Source: Glandiceps talaboti
Lineage: Eukaryota; Hemichordata; Enteropneusta; Spengelidae
Direction: 5' to 3'
Assembly: GCF_964340395.1 (NCBI RefSeq)
Contig: NC_135562.1
Coordinates: forward strand, 19,525,626 to 19,589,625
DNA length: 64,000 nt
Numbering within the stretch: the stretch's first letter is position 1; every line of letters starts with the position of its first letter. The position numbers and the translations under genes are program-made. Under the pieces are notes generated by a model. The model searched no databases. It was given only the letters and a program-made list of their open reading frames with translations, and was not told the DNA's origin. Positions 26,584 through 37,765 of this stretch are shown piece by piece.

Positions 26584-27432
26584 CCACAGGGGCGTGTAAT
26601 ATTTCATAGATTGTTGTTTTCTTATTGCTTAAAATGCCGTTTTCTTAGGAAAATATCGTACGAATCTTGCTGCTACAAATGTATCAATCTCTATACTATT
26701 AAGAAATATTAAAGGGTGGTCATCTTGTTTCGTTAACCTTTCAAATTTGACTAAAACATGCACATTTGACATTCACATTTGCAACAAAAACATACCTGCA
26801 TGAAGAATAGGTGCCAAGTAAAGTTATACACTATCTTACTAAAATGCTTTTGTAACAAGAAAAATGGGCCGTTTACAATAAGTGAGCGCTGTATAAACTC
26901 CTCTGTATGTCAAAGGCAAGTCAAACGATGTACTGAGCCGTCAAATGTTCATTACTGATTGGCCCAGAAAGGGGCGTTGACTAATGACGTCAGATGGCCG
27001 CTACATTTCAAATTCAGAAGCACGTCCCTATCACTAAACCTGGAACCATGGATCGCGAAAAGTTCACGACAGCTTCCTGGTGAGTACACTTATACGATTT
27101 CCAATACAACTGCATTTTTACCGTGTCAAACTGTGAATCTATGTATACTGAAATTGATTTTATTTTTGGTGGCCCATAAAGTAGTGATGCTTCCGGGGGA
27201 TTTGAAGGGCTTTCTTTATATAAGCTTAGGCGTAGTTTCGAACAGCCAATCGGCAACGAGCTGATTATTCAAAATAGCTGGACGTACAGAGGAGTTTATA
27301 CAGGGTCGTGAATCGATGTCCTCCCTTGTCTCTTCCCTTTACATGTAGGAATATATATTAATCAAAAGGTTGTTATATTTAGTCTGTAGACCTGGAAAAC
27401 AACAATCTATGCAATATTACACGCCCCTGTGG
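26584..27432. mobile_element. 849-bp element with 38-bp terminal inverted repeats
   Basis: Left end 26584-26621 (CCACAGGGGCGTGTAATATT then CATAGATTGTTGTTTTC) is the reverse complement of 27395-27432, with one mismatch. TCTAAC flanks both ends directly (26578-26583 and 27433-27438), a likely target-site duplication. An internal inverted match, CTGTATAAACTCCTCTGTA, lies at about 26890 and 27285. The CAGGGGCG start recalls hAT-type ends, but a 6-bp duplication does not fit hAT (8 bp), so the superfamily is open. No transposase frame is visible; I read it as non-autonomous. Confidence 0.75.
26958..27085 (+). promoter_or_regulatory. Promoter-like cluster and possible short first exon inside the TIR element
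   Basis: In order: an ATTGG (inverted CCAAT) at 26958-26962; a full palindromic cAMP-response element TGACGTCA at 26985-26992; then ACCATGG at 27046-27052, an ATG in strong context; 32 coding nucleotides; and the donor CTG|GTGAGT with its GT at 27080. The predicted start MDREKFTTAS is not recognised and no second exon was found. The arrangement may be chance or the remains of a promoter carried by the element. Confidence 0.25.
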
Positions 27433-27441
27433 TCTAACCCA

Positions 27442-28715
27442 GGTATGAATGGTACTGTCTCTCTGATTAATATGGATATAAGCACTTGAATGGTACTGTC
27501 TCTGATAATACGGATATAGGCACTTGAATAGTACTTGTCTCTGATAATATGGATAGAGGCACTTGAATGGTACTGTCTCTTTGATAATACGGATATAGGC
27601 ACTTGAATGGTACTGTCTCTGATAATATGGATATAGGCACTTGAATGGTACTGTCTCTGATAATATGGATATAGGCACTTGAATGGTACTGTCTCTTTGA
27701 TAATACGGATATAGGCACTTGAATGGTACTGTCTCTGATAATATGGATAGAGGCACTTGAATGGTACTGTCTCTTTGATAATACGGATATAGGCACTTGA
27801 ATAGTACTGTCTCTGATAATATGGATAGAGGCACTTGAATGGTACTGTCTCTTTGATAATACGGATATAGGCACTTGAATGGTACTGTCTCTGATAACAC
27901 GGATATAGGCACTTGAATGGTACTGTCTCTGATAATACGGATATAGGCACTTGAATGGTACTGTCTCTGATAATATGGATAGAGGCACATGAATGGTACT
28001 GTCTCTTTGATAATACGGATATAGGCACTTGAATAGTACTGTCTCTGATAATATGGATAGATGCACTTGAATGGTACTGTCTCTTTGATAATACGGATAT
28101 AGGCATTTGAATGGTACTTTCTCTATGATAATACGGATATAGGCATTTGAATGGTACTGTCTCTGATAATATGGATAGATAGAGGCACTTGAATGGTACT
28201 GTCTCTCTGATAATACGGATATAGGCACTTGAATGGTACTGTCTCTGATAATACGGATATAGGCACTTGAATGGTACTGTCTCTGATAATATGGATATAG
28301 GCATTTGAATGGTACTTTCTCTTTGATAATACGGATATAGGCACTTGAATAGTACTGTCTCTGATAATATGGATAGATGCACTTGAATGGTACTGTCTCT
28401 TTGATAATACGGATATAGGCATTTGAATGGTACTTTCTCTATGATAATACGGATATAGGCATTTGAATGGTACTGTCTCTGATAATATGGATAGATAGAG
28501 GCACTTGAATGGTACTGTCTCTCTGATAATACGGATATAGGCACTTGAATGGTACTGTCTCTGATAATACGGATATAGGCACTTGAATGGTACTGTCTCT
28601 GATAATATGGATATAGGCACTTGAATGGTACTGTCTCTGATAATACGGATATAGGCATTTGAATGGTACTTTCTCTTTGATAATACGGATATAGGCACTT
28701 GAATAGTACTGCCTC
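27442..28715. repeat. 38/40-bp minisatellite, about 33 units
   Basis: Unit: GATAATACGGATATAGGCAC, TTGAATGGTACTGTCTCT. A TT insertion (CTCTTTGATAAT) gives 40-bp forms, and GATAGATAGAGGC forms occur. An eight-unit block starting ATGCACTTGAATGG recurs at 28061 and 28377 (316-bp step). The array starts within about 10 bp of the end of the TIR element. Long minus-strand open frames here come from the repeat. Confidence 0.97.
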
Positions 28716-31139
28716 TATGTTTTAAACTTCCAAACTTATGATGTACAATGTAAAGTACATGTGTAAATTGTGAAATTTTATAACAAATATGGTCACCATT
28801 CGGCTATATTTGATTCAGTGACAAAACAAAGTGATGTGCATGTCTCCCAAAGTATATTACCACTGTGCCAGGTTTGGTTGTACTCAGTGGATACATGCCA
28901 GAGATATGAGGGGGACACATGCATGCATGCACAAATGGACGTATAGAAGGACAGACAGACAGACACTGACAAACCCAAAGTAAATAGTCTCCTTCAGGCA
29001 GTACATGTACCTCAGTGTTGGAGCTAAGAAACACTGCCAAGGGAAGTACTGCTACATGTAGCAATCTTTATGGCAATAGTTTTTGAGCTTTGATAACAGA
29101 AAAGGGAGAAGTCTGATAAGTTTAGAACTCGATCAGTAAAATGATAAAAAGTATCAGTAAGATCTCACCTGCAAGACTAACAAAAAAAATGTAACTATTT
29201 GAAAAGTAATGAATGACAACTTTCTTAATATTGGAGTTTTAGGACCTCAAGGGATATTGGCCAACTAGAGACATTATTTTTTCTAGATTTAAGTCAATAA
29301 ATACCTAGTCATTGTAGTTTGATTGATATGTGTATTGAAAGAGAGCAAATTGAACCCATCATATTTCAAAATGTATCACACAATTAATGACTCACCATGC
29401 ACATTTACAAAACAAAACAAAACAAAACAAAACAAAACAAAACAAAACAAAACAAAACAAAACAACAACATAAAATACACTACATTTTTGTACACAAGGA
29501 AGAATTTTTGAGTCTAAAATTCAAAATGGCTGCCAGACTATATATTATCTAATCAGAGCCAGGGAGGACATCATAGTAAATGTCCTTGCCCCTTTCAGTT
29601 ATGTATAAAAAAATCATGTAAAAAGCTTTTTAGTAGGGTATTAATTATGATGAAAATTGGTCTTTATGGCACGTAAATTCCATGACCCCTTTTAATGTCA
29701 CACACATCTACTTTGAGGAAACTTTTTGTATTACATAATCACTGTAAACTCAAAAATGATTATATTAATTATAGATATGGTTTATGCCCATCATTTTAAT
29801 CTAAAAGAAAGTTGATTGAGCATTAAAATTGACAGAAAAAGAAAACAAAAAATTGTGATTACAGGATTTTGGATAGATTTGAAAACAAGTTGTAGCCTAT
29901 TAACACTGCATTGCATCACGTACAGCAGACTACTGTGGAATTCTGACAATTAAGGAATAACCAATACTTTGTTTGCTTTCTACCTAAAACATCCATTATC
30001 TACAAGGTAGGCCTACAACTTGAGTAACATACAAACACATCAAATATGCCATTTTTCATGTTGACAGGGACATTATCATTAAAGGGGCACAGTCTGTAAC
30101 ATCATTGGTTTTAAATGGTTATACATTTGTGTCAAATTGAAGTATTCTTAAACAAGTCTTCATGAAAAACCTGCCACTTGTTAAAATACTCATACTGCTA
30201 TATGTGACTATGGTAGAATGTTTCAAAAGAAACTGGTTGATAATATGAAGTGATTTATAAGGTTCATACTGATTGGTTTAATAGAAAACAAAGGAAACAA
30301 GCACATCTGCATGTTGGCTGTATATGTTAATGAGTGATAAAGTATGTATGTTTTCCAATCAATGGAGTTCTTGTCATAACTTCACATTACCCCAAAATTG
30401 GTGGCAACAAATAAATACCTTAAAATACAATATGCACCTAGTGAACTGTCCTTAGTAGGAGTAAAACCCTCAGTATACATGTAGTATACTCAAACCAAAC
30501 ACTATATTAATATTTCATTTATCTATTTCTATATTTCTTCAATGACTAATATTGTATAATTACCTCATATTTCTATATTTATGAAAAAAGCCAGCTGATA
30601 AAAAAATGAGAAAAAAATCATAAAAAAACATTATGATTATTATCAAAGCTTTATACGTTGACTTATTCTACTTCAGTAATCATTCAAAATACACAGAATG
30701 ATAAAAAAAAGATGACACGTTGTCTCAATGCCTTCCTCACGACTGCTGCTCTAAGAACTTTGATAAAACTGCACAGATTTCCCTATGATATAAAATATGA
30801 TGACATTTGAAATGACATGTCACCTTTCTATCCTTCCTACATCTCAGATTAAAATCGTCCATCAAAACAGTGAAATCCCTTAAACCTCACGATCCTGCAA
30901 TTAGTTTGGTAAAATTGAGGGAATTCATCACCATGGAAACTACGATCGACTACTCTGTATCTATTTCATACAGATAGATGTTGTGCCCTACTTACCGTTA
31001 GTTGACCTATCTGAAAATCTTACAGAATAAAGCCGCACAAAATTGAAAGACTATGCTGTAGTTATATGACTTCATGTACATGCATATACAACAGATGACT
31101 TGATTAAAAGACATATATCCAAGAGTGACACCTGGTTTA
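28716..31139. other. No gene seen; (AAAAC)n
   Basis: AT-rich sequence with one pentanucleotide array, AAAAC, at 29408-29465 (about 11 units). No supported exon. Confidence 0.5.
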
Positions 31140-31145
31140 ATATCA

Positions 31146-33505
31146 AATGGTACTGTACTACTGTGGAAAGTGTACTCTAGACAAGCTCTTACAGGTACAT
31201 GTATTATGGTGGTACATGTATGTTACTACGTACTGTGGAAAGTGTACTCTAGACAAGCTCTTAGAGGTACATGTATTATGGTGGTACATGTATGTTACTA
31301 CTATGGAAAATGTACTCTAGACAAGCTCTTAGAAGTTAGAGGTATCATGGTGGTATGTTACTACTATGGAAAGTGTACTCTAGACAAGCTCTTAGAAGTT
31401 AGAGGTATCATGGTGGTATGTTACTACTATGGAAAGTGTACTCTAGACAAGCTCTTAGAAGTTAGAGGTATTATGGTGGTATGTTACTACTATGGAAAGT
31501 GTACTCTAGACAAGCTCTTAGAAGTTAGAGGTATTATGGTGGTATGTTACTACTATGGAAAGTGTACTCTAGACAAGCTCTTAGAAGTTAGAGGTATTAT
31601 GGTGGTATGTTACTACTATGGAAAGTGTACTCTAGACAAGCTCTTAGAAGTTAGAGGTATTATGGTGGTATGTTACTACTATGGAAAGTGTACTCTAGAC
31701 AAGCTCTTAGAAGTTAGAGGTATTATGGTGGTATGTTACTACTATGGAAAGTGTACTCTAGACAAGCTGTTAGAAGTTAGAGGTATTATGGTGGTATGTT
31801 ACTACTATGGAAAGTGTACTCTAGACAAGCTCTTAGAAGTTAGAGGTATCATGGTGGTATGTTACTACTATGGAAAGTGTACTCTAGACAAGCTCTTAGA
31901 AGTTAGAGGTATTATGGTGGTATGTTACTACTACGGAAAATGTACTCTAGACAAGCTCTTAGAAGTTAGAGGTATTATTGTGGTATGTTACTACTATGGA
32001 AAGTGTACTCTAGACAAGCTGTTAGAAGTTAGAGGTATTATGGTGGTATGTTACTACTACGGAAAATGTACTCTAGACAAACTCTTAGAAGTTAGAGGTA
32101 TCATGGTGGTATGTTACTACTATGGAAAGTGTACTCTAGACAAGCTCTTAGAAGTTAGAGGTATTATGGTGGTATGTTACTACTACGGAAAGTGTACTCT
32201 AGACAAGCTCTTAGAAGTTAGAGGTATCATGGTGGTATGTTACTACTACGGAAAATGTACTCTAGACAAGCTCTTAGAAGTTAGAGGTATTATGGTGGTA
32301 TGTTACTACTACGGAAAGTGTACTCTAGACAAGCTCTTAGAAGTTAGAGGTATCATGGTGGTATGTTACTACTGTGGAAAATGTACTCTAGACAAGCTCT
32401 TAGAAGTTAGAGGTATTATGGTGGTATGTTACTACTATGGAAAGTGTACTCTAGACAAGCTCTTAGAAGCTCTCAGAGTTTATGGTGGTATGTTACTACT
32501 ATGGAAAGTGTACTCTAGACAAGCTCTTAGAAGTTAGAGGTATTATGGTGGTATGTTACTACTATGGAAAGTGTACTCTAGACAAGCTCTTAGAAGTTAG
32601 AGGTATTATGGTGGTATGTTACTACTATGGAAAGTGTACTCTAGACAAGCTGTTAGAAGTTAGAGGTATTATGGTGGTATGTTACTACTATGGAAAGTGT
32701 ACTCTAGACAAGCTCTTAGAAGCTCTCAGAGTTTATGGTGGTATGTTACTACTATGGAAAGTGTACTCTAGACAAGCTCTTAGAAGTTAGAGGTATCATG
32801 GTGGTATGTTACTACTATGGAAAGTGTACTCTAGACAAGCTCTTAGAAGTTAGAGGTATTATGGTGGTATGTTACTACTATGGAAAGTGTACTCTAGACA
32901 AGCTCTTAGAAGCTCTCAGAGTTTATGGTGGTATGTTACTACTATGGAAAGTGTACTCTAGACAAGCTCTTAGAAGTTAGAGGTATTATGGTGGTATGTT
33001 ACTACTACGGAAAATGTACTCTAGACAAGCTCTTAGAAGTTAGAGGTATTATTGTGGTATGTTACTACTATGGAAAGTGTACTCTAGACAAGCTCTTAGA
33101 AGTTAGAGGTATCATGGTGGTATGTTACTACTATGGAAAGTGTACTCTAGACAAGCTCTTAGAAGTTAGAGGTATTATGGTGGTATGTTACTACTATGGA
33201 AAGTGTACTCTAGACAAGCTCTTAGAAGTTAGAGGTATTATGGTGGTATGTTACTACTATGGAAAGTGTACTCTAGACAAGCTCTTAGAAGTTAGAGGTA
33301 TCATGGTGGTATGTTACTACTATGGAAAGTGTACTCTAGACAAGCTCTTAGAAGTTACATGTAGAGGTATTATGGTGGTATGTTACTACTATGGAAAGTG
33401 TACTCTAGACAAGCTCTTAGAAGTTAGAGGTATCATGGTGGTATGTTACTACTATGGAAAGTGTACTCTAGACAAGCTGTTACAGATGAGATATCATGGT
33501 AGTAT
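31146..33505. repeat. 63-bp minisatellite, about 37 units
   Basis: Unit: TATGGAAAGTGTACTCTAGA, CAAGCTCTTAGAAGTTAGAG, GTATTATGGTGGTATGTTAC, TAC. The first units carry extra TACATGT insertions and a final unit has ACATGT near 33357. Three 64-bp variants (AAGCTCTCAGAGTTTATGG) at about 32470, 32723 and 32913 mark a higher-order repeat of 253 and 190 bp. The unit is open in one frame (21 residues) for hundreds of codons, but each 64-bp variant shifts that frame. Confidence 0.98.
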
Positions 33506-34369
33506 GCAATTTTTAAATAGACATTGAACTGTCCGTGTTGTGTTTTTTTTAGAGTTTCCACAGGGATTTCATTTTTATAAATTGAAAGAGAGAAATAAGT
33601 CTTAAGACTGATACAAAAAGCAAATAAATTTAAAGTGAAATCACATGTAAAGCATTCTTCACAATACAGGACTATCTTGGGATGCATCATTCCTCAACAT
33701 TTCACCTTTCACAACACTCTATTACACCATCATACAGTTAGTTATACAATTATGACTCACTTTACATTCCCTAACTATAACATGAAACATACCACTGATG
33801 CACAACAATTTCATGTTAACCACCAAATTGGTGAACATTCCATAATCCCTTACTCATATACATAATTTTGCAATGATTTTACACTTAAAAAAATCATAAG
33901 TTTATAATTTGTTTACACATAAAATTAAAATCAATATTAATCTTTACTTCTTAGGAAGCTCATTAATTTAAAAAATAATCTCAATGCCCTGTACAACTGA
34001 TAGGAAAAACAAATAAAAATAAACGACAACAAAAATACACTATTTGAAAAACTGTCAAAAATGTCCAAATATTATTATCAGTAAAAAGTTGCAAAAAGGT
34101 ACACATCATGCATAAAGGTAAAATATATAAAATGTCTAATGATAAAACGACCTAAACCCTTAAAACTATTAGGTAAGTTTCCAAACTGCCTTTAAAACTG
34201 TCACATCAAGAAGCAGCTCGGCTCTGTGATGACAAGGTATTTCATACACAAGGGCAACGCATTCCATAGACGAAATTACAGGTGTATGTACAATATACAT
34301 TTTGTACATGTAAGTATATTTACCATAGGAATACATATTCAGATTATGATTCATTTTCCCAACGTACAT
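33506..34369. other. No gene seen
   Basis: AT-rich non-coding sequence. Confidence 0.45.
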
Positions 34370-34510
34370 GTACTTCTTCATTTAGCTAGAAAATACTGGT
34401 GACCTAAGGGTTTGTCACTTCAAATCTCATAACTTATAGTTATACTAACAAGGCCCCTTAGGCCATTCATATTTTCCAACTGAAGAAAAATATTGTGGAA
34501 TAATATGTTA
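34370..34510. mobile_element. Hairpin MITE family A, copy 4
   Basis: Imperfect palindrome. The left arm has CTTCTTCATTTAGCTAGAAA and GGTGACCTAAGGG; the right arm is GGCCCCTTAGGCCATTCA, ATTTTCCAACTGAAG and AAAATATTGTGGAAT. The central stem ATAACTTATAGTTAT is itself palindromic. Same family as 21337-21675. Confidence 0.65.
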
Positions 34511-34901
34511 TTGCAGACATCATTCTAAAATATAGTTCCTTAATATTGCATTCATTAGTTTACATACAATGCATAAGCATTCTATCTTTGCCAATAGTGC
34601 CAATGGTATTAGCAGTAAATATTGAACTATTGCCAATAGCATTGCGGCACAACTGTATTGACTGTTGCTATGGCCATGGTCTTGTTGCTAGGCATATTTG
34701 CCTAAAGATTTTTGGAATCTTAATTCATCTCACTGTTGCTAAGGGCAAAATGTAAAAACACACCCACACCCACCCACACACACCCATACACACACACACA
34801 AAACAGACACTGCTCCATGCCTATAGACTAGCGCTACTGAACTTCATTAGTTCAATTGTACTAAAAACTGTTTTGTTAAATATGAGTTACTCATAGTATT
34901 G
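34511..34901. other. No gene seen; CA/CCCA-rich tract
   Basis: Includes an imperfect CACACCCAC run at about 34757-34803. Confidence 0.5.
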
Positions 34902-35383
34902 TACACTCTGAACAGTACTGAATCACCTGTGGGTCATAGTATTGAACACATATTGCCTGGCCATGAGGGCTATAGCACCCGTTTATTACACCCGAGGGAC
35001 TGTGAGTTACCAGAATCACATGCTATTTCCTGCGGCCAAAGGCCTTGGGAAATAGCATGTGATTCTGGTAACTCACAGTCATGAGGGGGTAATGAATGGG
35101 TGCTACATGTATAGCCCGAATATAGGCCAGGCAATATGTGTTTTATAATATACCTCATGCTGTGAACTTGCGGTGGCAGACGACATTGTCAGAAGCTGCC
35201 ATTTTGACCTGCTTTGAACTCACAGTGGTCACGTGACAATGTAATAGTTGATGGAACTATTCCCCTAGGGAAATAGTCATTCTATTTTCCTATCACGTGA
35301 CTGATTCTAGTGAATCATGGCACAGCATTATCACTAGGTATATCATAATGTACACTATGAACAGTACTGAATCACCTGTGGGT
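34902..35383. repeat. 34-bp direct repeats bracketing a palindromic region
   Basis: GTACACTCTGAACAGTACTG + AATCACCTGTGGGT at 34902-34935 recurs at 35350-35383 with one mismatch. Between them lie the 198-bp palindrome (34945-35142), a CCTAGGG-centred palindrome near 35268, and two CACGTG E-boxes (near 35231 and 35294). Confidence 0.75.
34945..35142. mobile_element. Palindromic MITE-like element (198 bp)
   Basis: Arms: AACACATATTGCCTGGCC at the left and GGCCAGGCAATATGTGTT at the right. Inner arms CTGTGAGTTACCAGAATCAC, ATGCTATTTCC and their reverse complement are perfectly paired around the loop TGCGGCCAAAGGCCTTG. Small indels occur only in the middle of the arms. Confidence 0.85.
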
Positions 35384-35875
35384 AGATGTACAATGTATTT
35401 CCGCCAATGCAATCACCATTTCAAACTATTATTGTACAACATACATTGTATGGATAAAAAAATTAGCTCTCATGTACAATGTCTAACCATCAGTATTGTA
35501 ACAATTTTCAGTGGATATACATTTTCATTGTATAGCTAGTTCAGCTTATAATATGCAGAACAAAAAACAGTCTAAAAATATTTGTTATACTATTAAACAG
35601 TTCTTTACTTCCCTGGGCAAATTTTAGAATCTACTTCAGAATGTACATGTACTTCCATAAACATAGAATCTCTAGAAATGTTGACTTTTGCACATATTTA
35701 ACTTAAGTTTGAATTCAATAATTTTAATATGATAATAACTACTTAATTAATCTCAATATAAATTAGGAAATATTAGAATATGGTCACCATTGTCTAGTGT
35801 TCTAGTGTTGTCAAGTAGAGGGGATACAAGGGTACAAGCCTACACTGTATGGAAGGGACAACTAAATATACCCAT
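35384..35875. other. No gene seen
   Basis: AT-rich non-coding sequence. Confidence 0.45.
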
Positions 35876-36270
35876 GTTACAACTGTCAACATCAGACCAT
35901 GGACGAATGGAACCTGTTACAGAAAGGGAAAATAAACAAATGAATTGGGTTAATAATAACACTTGGCACAACATGTTGGAAGTAGAGAGACATGTATTAC
36001 ATTCCTTCATTTGATATGAACAGTTTTATGACCAATTTACATAATAGTTCAGTTCACAAACTAAGTTCCAGTTCCCCAGGCATTTCCTGTGCACATAAAG
36101 AGACCATAAAACTGTTCTTATCAAACCATGAAATGTAATACAAGTCTCTGCTGTTCTAACATCCTGAGGAAAACCTTATTAATCGAATTCATTTGTTTAC
36201 TTTCCCTGTTTTTAACAGGTTCCATTCGGCCACAGTCTGATGTCCACGGTCTGATGTCGACAGTTGTACG
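35876..36270. mobile_element. Large inverted repeat, arms about 165 bp
   Basis: The left arm (about 35876-36035) contains ACAACTGTC, ACATCAGACC, GAATGGAACCTGTTA, AAACAAATGAATT, CATGTATTACATT and GAACAGTTTTATG. All recur as reverse complements, in mirrored order, in 36095-36270. Arms have small indels, including a short duplication (GTGGACATCAGAC) in the right arm. No coding frame; I infer a MITE or fold-back element. Confidence 0.8.
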
Positions 36271-36307
36271 TACAAACCAAGTCAATGTAATCAAATCCAC
36301 TGTGTAG

Positions 36308-36388
36308 GTTGAAACTCAGACTACTGTGGTAAGACCAAGTGGTACATTTTGTACATGAGCTACACGTAACCACTCAGCCACTGATTTT
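36308..36388 (-). mobile_element. tRNA-like SINE fragment
   Basis: Minus strand AGTGGCTGAGTGGTTACG resembles the A-box head of the SINE at 25556-25823, followed by a CTTACCACAGTAGTCTGAG segment also similar to it. The B box is degraded. Confidence 0.4.
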
Positions 36389-36496
36389 AATTAATACCAG
36401 ATTTCATTTATCTGGTGATGAGATAAGCAAAATGAAGAACCAAGTTATTAACGGGAATTTGTATACAGTATATTCACTGGTATGAATATCTTGACC

Positions 36497-37765
36497 TTAA
36501 TAATGGACTGACATCATGTCCATTTCAACTATGGACTGACATCATGTCCATTTCAACTATGGACTGACATCATGTCAATTTCAACTATAGACTGACATCA
36601 TGTCAATTTCAACTATAGACTGACATCATGTCAATTTCAACTATGGACTGACATCATGTCCATTTCAACTATAGACTGACATCATGTCAATTTCAACTAT
36701 AGACTGACATCATGTCAATTTCAACTATAGACTGACATCATGTCAATTTCAACTATAGACTGACATCATGTCCATTTCAACTATGGACTGACATCATGTC
36801 AATTTCAACTATAGACTGACATCATGTCAATTTCAACTATAGACTGACATCATGTCAATTTCAACTATAGACTGACATCATGTCCATTTCAACTATGGAC
36901 TGACATCATGTCAATTTCAACTATAGACTGACATCATGTCAATTTCAACTATAGACTGACATCTGTCCATTTCAACTATAGACTGACATCATGTCAATTT
37001 CAACTATAGACTGACATCATGTCCATTTCAACTATAGACTGACATCATGTCAATTTCAACTATGGACTGACATCATGTCCATTTCAACTATAGACTGACA
37101 TCATGTCAATTTCAACTATAGACTGACATCATGTCAATTTCAACTATGGACTGACATCATGTCAATTTCAACTATCCATTGACATAGTGTCCATTTCAAC
37201 TATAGACTGACATCATGTCAATTTCAACTATGGACTGACATCATGTCCATTTCAACTATAGACTGACATCATGTCAATTTCAACTATAGACTGACATCAT
37301 GTCAATTTCAACTATAGACTGACATCATGTCAATTTCAACTATAGACTGACATCATGTCAATTTCAACTATAGACTGACATCATGTCAATTTCAACTATA
37401 GACTGACATCATGTCAATTTCAACTATAGACTGACATCATGTCAATTTCAACTATAGACTGACATCATGTCAATTTCAACTATAGACTGACATCATGTCA
37501 ATTTCAACTATAGACTGACATCATGTCCATTTCAACTATCCATTGACATAGTGTCCATTTCAACTATAGACTGACATCATGTCAATTTCAACTATGGACT
37601 GACATCATGTCAATTTCAACTATGGACTGACATCTGTCCATTTCAACTATAGACTGACATCATGTCAATTTCAACTATCCATTGACATAGTGTCCATTTC
37701 AACTATAAATTGACATGATGTCCATTTCAACTATCCATTGCCATGATGTCTCTCAATAGTTTAAA
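36497..37765. repeat. 28-bp minisatellite, about 45 units
   Basis: Unit TATAGACTGACATCATGTCA + ATTTCAAC. The core TGACATCATGTCA is a perfect odd palindrome present in nearly every unit. Variants: TATGG for TATAG, GTCCATT for GTCAATT, and a CTATCCATTGACATAGTG form at 37171, 37535 and 37674 (steps of 364 = 13 x 28 and 139 bp). Confidence 0.98.

Noticed and set aside
27417-28658. Minus-strand open frames of 200-413 codons
   Set aside because: Products of the 38/40-bp array. The same words (YPYYQR, TVPFKCL, DSTIQVP) appear in all three frames.
31000-31020. Minus-strand ACG|GTAAGT donor-like site
   Set aside because: The only possible exon would be about 15 nt; no coding support.
31125-32537. 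470-codon open frame with a 21-residue repeat
   Set aside because: Lies wholly in the 63-bp minisatellite; 64-bp variants break the frame repeatedly, with no sign of frame maintenance.
36497-37765. CRISPR-like array
   Set aside because: Repeats are contiguous with no unique spacers, and the genome is eukaryotic; it is a minisatellite.
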